From positions 609,793 through 673,792 of the forward strand of contig CAJNDS010002089.1 of NCBI GenBank assembly GCA_905221605.1: DNA of 64,000 nucleotides, in the 5' to 3' direction. Every line of letters starts with the position of its first letter. Positions within the stretch are counted from its first letter, which is position 1. Position numbers and translations under genes: made by a program. The notes under the pieces are model-generated. The model worked only from the letters and a program-made list of their open reading frames with translations, was not told the DNA's origin and searched no databases. This document shows positions 56,919 through 64,000 of the stretch, one piece after another. Origin of the DNA: Symbiodinium natans (Eukaryota; Sar; Dinophyceae; Suessiales; Symbiodiniaceae).

Positions 56919-59900
56919 GCCACTTGACGCTGACGTTCTATGTCACCAAAGACGGAGAGGAGGCCTCGCAGGAATGATAATATGAATCATGATAGTAATC
57001 ATCATCATAATCATAATAGTAACAGTAATAATAATCGTGAGAAGAACAAGCCTAAGCTCTGAAGTGCTTGAAGAACTTGCTTAGCCCCATCAGCTGCGAA
57101 GCAGGTGGACGATGATGACCTCAAAAGCCTGGGCCGTTCCATCATGGCGGCTTGCAACGATCCAAAATTTCATCAGCAGCTGAGATGCAAACCACCGTCT
57201 TTCTACCATGTTTCTAGCCCAAACCTGCCGACTGCCTTCACGACAGATGCAAGGAAGCTTGAGAAGAGGATGAATTCTGAAGTGGAGGCGTCTCTCTGCA
57301 CAGAACCGCGCCTACGCGGACATTACTTCCAAGAGCAATCTTTGTCATGAAAGTGTCCACACACGCATGGCTTGGCGCAATGATTCGTCGAGGGTTCGCG
57401 TTTCGCTCCGCTGTCAGGATAGCTGTCTCGTGTGTGCTGTTGTTGGTGACGGGGCTGAGAAATGGAGTAGCGACTTTTGCTAGCTGAATCCCCTCCTGGG
57501 CTCTTCAAGCTCCCGAAAATCCCACAGGAGCTGAAGATGCAGTTAGCAAGAGCCCAAGAGGCCCTTGCATCAGCCATCAAGGAAAAGGAGACTGCAGAGA
57601 AGATTATGGAGGAGCAGTGTTGCGGGTAAGGCTTGAGAAAGCCTGCGGGGTGAGGGGTACTCTCAACTTCGATGCTTTAATTTAGCTGCAGTTGGCTGGA
57701 GTTTGGTAAACCCCTTGGCCTCTATCTTGCCGAGTCCGCCCCAAACCCCCAAATCTCCATGGCCGGCAAAGCTGAAGCGGGGAGTGGAGAATGGCTGCAC
57801 TTCATATTCTTGTCTTTCTTGCAGCCCTGACAGAAATACTACCTCCGAGTCACTGGGAAGAATGGCGAGACGCCTGCATCACATGAGAGCTCCCCATCCA
57901 GTGCATGAACTGCACGATGCCTCGGGTGTTGCTCTGCGCAGCAACGTGAGCAGTTCCAATTGGCGAGGGGCTGATTGACCCTGCCAAGTTGCTCACCCTT
58001 GTTGGGCTCGCGGTCCGTATTCCACCAGCGGTAGCCCAGCATGTGTACGGAATCTCGAATCGTTTCCGTTTCACCTTGTACACTCTCCTCACTTAATCAT
58101 AATGGACAAGTGGCAGCTCCTATGAGCCAAAGGCGTTCATATCAGAGAAAAACAGGCACTTCGGCTGCAAAGGCCTCCGAACATGCCTAGTGGCACGTCC
58201 AGCTGCGATGGGAGAAAGTCACAGTGACCGACTCCTGCTCGACCTGTTCAATGCTATTCCCATTTGCCACGGGACACAAAAGCAAGTGCCACAAGTGTAG
58301 CATGGTTGGCAAATCAGAATCAATACAGACACATGCACATTTTTTTTTGCATGTGTACATACGCATACATGACTATATTACATACACATCTGTGAATGTA
58401 CTGATGCGTATGGAGCAGCCCAGGGTGTTCCACTGACTCCGCGACGCCGTGCAATGCAAGGGGAAGCTTTCCACCACCTTCGTGACCTCATAGACGCAGC
58501 GGAGGACAACGGGAGCCTCCAGTGGTCCTTAAATGCATCTGCAGTCTTGAATGGCTCAACTAAGAGCTTGGCTGAGTTGGGAGATGAGGCTTTGCGCCGA
58601 AGTTTGGAGGAAAGGCTGAGGCCAATGGGCCCCGGCAGCTGGGCTGAGGCATTGGCCTATGAGGCCACCCGTCAGGAGCCTCTTCAAGAGATCTTCGAGC
58701 TGCTAGGTCTCGACTCCAAGCTGCGCCATCATCGACGTCCCCTGTCAGTGCCAGAGAAGGCACAGGTGGTGCGGTCTGTTGCGGGGGAGCTGCAGAAGCA
58801 GCTGGCAGACCAGAGGCTGTTTGTCAGTGCACCTCCACGGCCCTGGTGCTCGGCTTTGCTGCGGGAGATAACCTCGGCAATCCTGGACGTTTGCTACGAG
58901 AGCTTGCGGGAACCTTCTTCCAGGGACCTTCCCGTGCCCCTGCAGACGGACGTGAAGCTTTCGGCGCTGCTCCGCAGTGGGTCGTCACGTGAGATCATTG
59001 ATCGCCTCGTATGGCTGAATATGCAAGAGCCGGGTCTCGGAGACCAAATCACTTTGACGTTGCATGTCGTGCTGCCCCGCCTGAACGACATGCGCTTGCT
59101 TGTGTTCAGCCGAGTGCTCTGCAAGATTTGCAAAGGAGAGGAGACCGCAACTTCGCCGGTAGCCAAGATCGACCTGTCGTTTGAGGAGCACGCCTCCTTG
59201 GCATGCGCCGTGGTGAGGGCTGTCCTACTGAGCGACTTGACAAGTCTACCCTTCGAGTTGGAGGAGCAGATCCATGACATCAGGTTCTCGCCTTACCTGC
59301 CGGAACCTGAGCGGAATGGGCTTCTGGAGCTCCTGGCGGCCACCGCAGCGCCCCCGTCCACCAGGACATCGTCTCCGAAAGGATCACAGCCCAGGCGGGC
59401 CTTTATTCGGTCGATGCCTGTGGAAGAGCGACAGGAGTCCCCCAACCCCAACTGGCAGCTCCTCGGCTCCAGGATTGAGTTGTCCCAGCGACCTCGCGTG
59501 ATGCCGTCGACCCCTTCGACTCCGTCGGCACCATCCCGGCGTCCTGCCTCGGCTTCGGCGGTGGGCCGTGGCGCGCAGCTGCGCGCGCTCCGCCGCCCAG
59601 CGGCCCGGATGCAGGAGCCAGCGCCCCAACCCAGACCGAGGCGCCCACGCATGAACGATTCCTTCGGCTTCGGCTACGACATGCCTCTGGGGCCGCCAGA
59701 AAGGCCAGAGGTCTATGAAGAGCCCATTCTGCGGAGGCCTTGGAGGCCGGCGTCCTTGCCACCCTCACCGCGGCAAGCAAATGTGCAGCGAGAGGTCAGG
59801 GACCGGCGCTGTGGGAGCCTAGGTCTGGAACAGGTTGTACGATTCATGTTTTTATGTTTTTGATGATCGAATGCAACATATCGTAGCCGTCGTAGCCGGA

Positions 59901-60369
59901 AGAGACGCTGCCAATTTTTAGTCAGCGGCAGGGTTCCTAGTGCAGGCACGTGCTGGAGTCAGATCCTTTCTTCTGCCGACATTGTGGGCTGAGCCGTGCG
60001 GACGTGGATTCCCCGATGTCTCAGCTCGGTGGCCCAAAGCGAGTCTCTGAGCCTGGAGGGCCAGGAGGTATGCGAGGGATGGGAGGGTTGGGCGGGATGG
60101 GTGGGATGGCTGGGATGGGCGGCATGGTCGGGATGGGGGGTGGGATGGGCGGGATGGGCGGGATGGGTGGTGGGATAGGTGGGATGGGTGGGATGGGTGG
60201 GATGGGTGGGATGGGAGGGATGGGAGGGATGGGAGGGATGGGTGGTGGGATGATGGGAGGAGGGGATAGCCCGACCCTGAAGCGAGCTGCTGCTGTTTTT
60301 CAGCGTCTGGCAGAAGCGGCCGAGCAGCAGAACTCTCCACGGCTGCGGGTGCCAAACTGGACCATCTAG
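56919..60369 (+). CDS. Coiled-coil / Gly-Met-repeat protein, unknown
   Basis: Exons 56919-56962, 57105-57287, 57528-57625, 57825-57945, 58424 to about 59794 (or 59833) and 59941-60369 join in phase. Donors are GC, GC, GT, GT, GT; the acceptor at 57824 is strongly pyrimidine-rich. The first exons give a beta-like segment (HLTLTFYVTKDGEE), an acidic start (VDDDDLKSLGRSIMAACND) and a helix likely to be a coiled coil (MQLARAQEALASAIKEKETA). The large exon is a 400-plus residue helical region without transmembrane segments, then a proline/arginine-rich tail. The last exon has a zinc-binding-looking FFCRHCGLSRADV, then about 55 residues of Gly-Gly-Met repeats and a short helix. I recognise no family. 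It could begin upstream of 56919. Whether 57105-57945 and 58424-60369 are one gene rests on matching phase only. Confidence 0.6.
56968..57045. repeat. AT-rich AAT/ATC trinucleotide tract in intron
   Basis: Imperfect AAT/ATC/ATG-type trinucleotides filling the short intron between the first two placed exons of the coiled-coil gene. Confidence 0.7.
60056..60252 (+). repeat. In-frame GGGATGGGT repeat
   Basis: About 20 units of GGNATGGGN within the coding frame of the last exon, giving Gly-Gly-Met. The G runs could also form quadruplexes in DNA or RNA. Confidence 0.95.
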
Positions 60370-62608
60370 TTAGAATCTTCGAGTATGGCGCAAGAGTTCA
60401 ATGAGTTCAGTCTTGCAGCTGCTAGTGTATTGCCTTTGTCTCACCCATTCGTCCGGGCGCTTTCCTGCAAGAACCGCACATAAATAAGCCCAAGGACAGG
60501 ATTCATTGATGCTGGTGCCACTTAGAGGAAAGCTGCCTCCGGCCCTGTATTCTTCATGTAAATGTTGTGCCGCCAATGCACCGTGGCAGCATTGCCACCG
60601 TTAGGAAAGGCGAATCCCCGCTAATGTTGGAACATTGACTGGCAAGGCCATGGACCATGCTGGAAGTTGCAGTCAAGACTCTGCGATTGTCCAACAATCT
60701 TCAACCCCACGCTGCACCGGCTCTCAGACGAGTGTGGGGACATGGTATGCGCATGGCATAGCATAGTCAGCCCTCCCGTGAGCGTCGGTTCGAAGCCGAA
60801 GCCAAACCGGCTCCTCAAACCCCCACCAAAACCAAGCAAACTCAGCCGTCAATGTAGAAATTAACTTGAGAGCCTCCCCCGACCCCGAAGGCCCAGACTG
60901 CGGAACCCCCAATCTCAGCTGGTAGTGGGGGGGGATGGAGCTGAATGGCCCGCAGCTCAAGGGCAGATGACGAGGAACCAGGAGCGCGACACGAGGCCGA
61001 AAGGACCTTGGCAGAGTGGGAGCCCTCAAAGGGGCTTAATGAGTTGGGACAGGCAAGAAAAACCCCGAAGATTTTTCCGAAGGCCTCACAAAGCCCTCAC
61101 CGCTGGCAGGCACGAAGATGGGGCTCCGAACTCTTCGGAGGCCATCGGTTCGAAGCCCTTTCTGAAGAAGTCCGAAGCCCTAAGCTCCCTAAGCCTTGGG
61201 TCCACGGGATAGGAACGAGGTTGGCTCCTGTAGAGGTTTCAGCTCCGGAGCTGAGTCTGATGGTGTCGCAACAGGGCGTCTAGGAGTTGCAAGAAGAGTC
61301 CGGCTCTATGAATTGAAGCACATTTTTTCGTGAGTTGTTACGGTCTCTGCTGGCTTCCGCCTGGCGGGGCACGCGGGGGTCTCAGGGCTTGTAGGGTTCA
61401 TCGGTGCCTCGGGGGACAGGTGCCTCAAGGCTGATGGGCTTCGAAGTCCAGCCTCAACCTTCAAAGCCTTGTCAAAAGAGCACTGACGCCCCGAAAAGGA
61501 GGCAGTTGCCAGCAGAACCACTGGCGGGCGTCAGACATCCAGCTCGCGAGTCGTGGCCGCTGAGCTGCCTTCAACATCAAAAGAGGCGTCCAACCAAAAG
61601 GTTGGAGTTGGAGGAAGGATTGGTGGCAGGTGATCTGAAACTTCTGTTTGATTCCTATAGGGTTTCAGGAAACTCTTGTAGATGTGCATTCCGAGCATCG
61701 TCGGAAACAGCTCATCTGCCTTGTCTGAGGCCAGCAGGACGCGATTCACAATGACCAGTCCTTAGCCAGAGAGACATGGAAGCCTTTGCTCGCTGAGGAC
61801 ATGCTAGGAACTGACACGGCCCGGATAGCAGTTTGTGTTTTTTGCATGACGAGATGCTGGGATGTGGTGCGGAAGGATGGGTTAACATCTAAACAGTCTA
61901 AACAGCCTTTGAAATCTTTGTCCTAGATCCCAAGGAGATCCCTACATTGTCTATGGAAAGACAGGCTTTGGTTCTCTCACACGAAGGAAGCCCGCGGGTC
62001 CCCAGAATGTCCTGAAACCAGTTTGGTTGAGGCTTGGTTGAAGCTTGGCGGTCCTACCAGTCTCCGAAGGAATTTCTTCGGGGTCGCTGAGGGTCCATCG
62101 CGGCAGCCGCAACGGACAAAAACACCGACTCCCGTGTTCTGTCCACTTCTCCATTCAGTATCGAGGGGGGGGGGGGGCGCCTTACACATTAGTGGTCCAG
62201 GTGCGGGGATTAGAAGCAGGGAAGCAAGCCGAGCCCAAAGCGAACAGAGTTGCATGGGGAGTCTAGCACCTGGCAAACCTCCCGAATTGGGACTTCCACT
62301 TTCTGCTCAAGGCCGGACAGCATGGAGATCGCCAAGATGAGGGAGGAGTACTTGCAGAACTCTCCAGTCTACCCGTGCTTTCCCAGGAGTCGGCGGCTTA
62401 GTTTCCACAGATCATTTGCAGATGCAACATGTCCGTTTAGAAGCCTCCACCTCATTGTTTTTGTTAACGATGGTGCTTAGTCCATGGCCTTGGTTGTTTT
62501 GCGCCTACTTCACGCGTTCGACTAGTAGGTTTATCAGCGCTGCCAGCGCGAGTGGTATGTAAGATACGTGAAGCTTCCCTTGACGACTCCACAAAGTGAA
62601 CCACCAAG
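60370..62608. other. 3' flank and spacer; channel 5' exons may hide here
   Basis: No firm gene. A frame near 62322 (MEIAKMREEYLQ) could be the start of the potassium channel below but is not linked. A G run lies at 62165-62176. Confidence 0.4.
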
Positions 62609-64000
62609 CCTCTCGAGCTGCAAGGGCTGCAGCCCTTTCGAGTGGAGCTGTACTTCCTGCTCGAGGAACCCAGCTCAAGTGCCTTGGTCTAGGGCGCAGA
62701 GAGAGTTCACTATGTCACTAGGCGCGGAGGTCCGGACAAAAAATGCCTTGCGGTCCTGGTTTCGCTGCGAGAACAAACTGACACTCCCCATTTCGGTCCC
62801 CTGGCCTGCGCCCAGGTGCTGCTGCCAAGCTCCTTTCTATTGTGATCTTTGCCCGCCTCCCGGAAAACCATGCACACCTTTGCCAAATGCCAAACTGAAA
62901 GAGCCCCAAAGCCCAGACTTAATTACGGGTACATCCGTGCGAGATGTTGCCGGAACTTGTGGGTTTCTGCGTGTTTATGGCGGGATGGCAACGAAACTTA
63001 GCAGATGCTCCGAATTTCCCTGCCAGTGGCCGAGGCATGCATCGTCCTGTCAATTGCCTTGTTCATGTTGGAGACCATGCCAGAGCTCGGAGCAGTACAA
63101 GCACTTTGCATGCAAGAAGAGGGCCGGCTCTGGGGGCAATGTTCGGGCTGTGGCTGTGACGTTCAACTCGGCCTGGGCTCATCCAAGGAAGAGTTCTGGA
63201 CCCGCCCTTAGCTGTTGCTGCGGATCTGATGATGTAAGACGAGCTGAAGCCCGTACCCCCACCCACCCCACTGCACACACATGGCGTTCCCAAAGCCCTA
63301 AACAACTCCTGAGCACCGCCACAGCAACACTACACGTGACGGCCCATAGAGCATCTCCTGAGGGTGGCATCTGAATGCTTCTTCACCGTTGTTTTTCTCG
63401 TGGAGTATCTCGCCAGACTCCTCGTGCCTCGACTTTGATCTTGCTTTTGGGTCAGTGGGTCTGTGGCAAAAGGGCGTCAGCACCGGCTGTGCGAGGTGTT
63501 CGATGTCACCGGCGTCCCTATTTGGACGTTCATCAGGACCGCGCACCTTCGCGCACCTTCACACAGGCAGAATATCAGAATGCAGAGGCGTAGAGACAGA
63601 GACGGGAAAGCAACAAGTGTGCATGGCCTTTCCTCCTGTCGAAGGCATCCATGTCGCTTGATATGCGTCGCCCGACACTCCGGTTCGCCCCACTGTTCTT
63701 GAGCAGAGAGGCCAAGAAGAAGAAGAAGAAGAAGAAGAAGAAGAAGAAGAAGAAGAAGAAGAAGAAGAAGAAGAAGAAGAAGAAGAAGAAGAAGAAGAAG
63801 AAGAAGAAGAAGAAGAAGAAGAAGAAGAAGAAGAAGAAGCAGAAGAAGAATAATAAGGATAAACAGAATAGGAGAGCTGAGAACTCTTGCATGGGTGGGC
63901 TTTTTGACCAGAGCTTGAGGACGCCCATGAACATCGTGGACGTGGTGGCAGTGCTTCCTTTTTTCATGATCGCGGTCCTGCAGTCGGGTCAAGCCATAGG
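62609..64000 (+). CDS. Voltage-gated K+ channel (Kv), 5' part, cut by window end
   Basis: Exons 62609-62680, 63002-63122, 63350-63423 and 63882 to beyond 64000 join in phase (donors GC, GC, GT). They encode the pre-S1 linker with the Kv hallmark LYFLLEEPSSS (family: w.lfE.PeSS.aA), S1 EACIVLSIALFMLETMPEL (family: siisI..FclETlPef), S2 EHLLRVASECFFTVVFLVEY followed by LARLL (the acidic and basic voltage-sensor partners), and S3 FDQSLRTPMNIVDVVAVLPF (family: f....mNiiDvvAilPyf). S4 and the pore lie outside the window, so ion selectivity is inferred from the Shaker-type S1-S3 blocks; the N-terminal domain was not found. It acts in the plasma or an internal membrane. Confidence 0.88.
63713..63850. 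repeat. GAA/AAG trinucleotide microsatellite
   Basis: About 45 AAG units, interrupted once by CAG near the right end. It sits in the channel intron just 31 bases before the S3 exon. The minus strand reads as poly-leucine or poly-phenylalanine frames, which are artefacts. Confidence 0.98.

Noticed and set aside
63477-63992. Minus-strand ORFs rich in poly-Leu or poly-Phe
   Set aside because: They are simply the AAG repeat read backwards, and they overlap the Kv S3 exon in antisense.
1-64000. tRNA, rRNA or snRNA genes
   Set aside because: I looked for T-loop-like GGTTCGAA sites (for example near 27537, 60790 and 61148), but the surrounding bases do not form a tRNA cloverleaf by eye. A covariance-model scan would be decisive.

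Overview
This is a piece of a nuclear genome, almost certainly from a dinoflagellate (Suessiales/Symbiodiniaceae is my guess at the group). The reasons are: many-exon genes whose reading frames join cleanly only if most introns begin with GC (some GT, a few GA) and end AG before a G; interspersed CCCTAAA telomere-type repeats; every recognised host gene on the + strand; a 16-base antisense match to the dinoflagellate spliced leader; and a block of decayed reverse transcriptase elements. I joined exons by hand from frame continuity, splice dinucleotides and remembered family motifs. Ends of genes are the least certain parts.

Layout: 1-10.1 kb is mostly gene-poor sequence with simple repeats and one AT-rich island (4.87-5.47 kb). 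10.1-19.0 kb is the densest part: a secreted glycine-betaine-binding-like protein (10.1-11.2), a bestrophin-like membrane protein (11.9-13.7), a single-exon type II membrane protein (14.7-15.8) and a nicotinamide riboside kinase-like P-loop kinase in nine exons (16.3-19.0). 19-29 kb holds only isolated candidate exons. 29.2-31.3 kb carries a small secreted helical protein of unknown function, and 33.9-37.8 kb a TRM10 tRNA (guanine-9) methyltransferase. A clear bestrophin anion channel follows (40.2-42.9).

44.2-52.0 kb is a GC-rich graveyard of non-LTR retrotransposons with restriction-like endonuclease-type C-termini. Fragments lie in both orientations, with internal inversions, a long palindrome and A-rich 3' ends; one of these abuts the spliced-leader match. 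After it come a TMEM65-like inner-membrane protein gene (52.9-54.6), a coiled-coil/Gly-Met-repeat protein gene (56.9-60.4) and the 5' half of a voltage-gated potassium channel gene cut by the window end (62.6-64.0).

The genes do not form a pathway. They look like a one-way array of housekeeping and membrane genes of the kind dinoflagellates transcribe as long units and trans-splice. Three are ion-channel type (two bestrophin-like, one Kv), one is NAD salvage and one is tRNA modification. I see no bacterial operon, CRISPR array, rRNA or tRNA gene.
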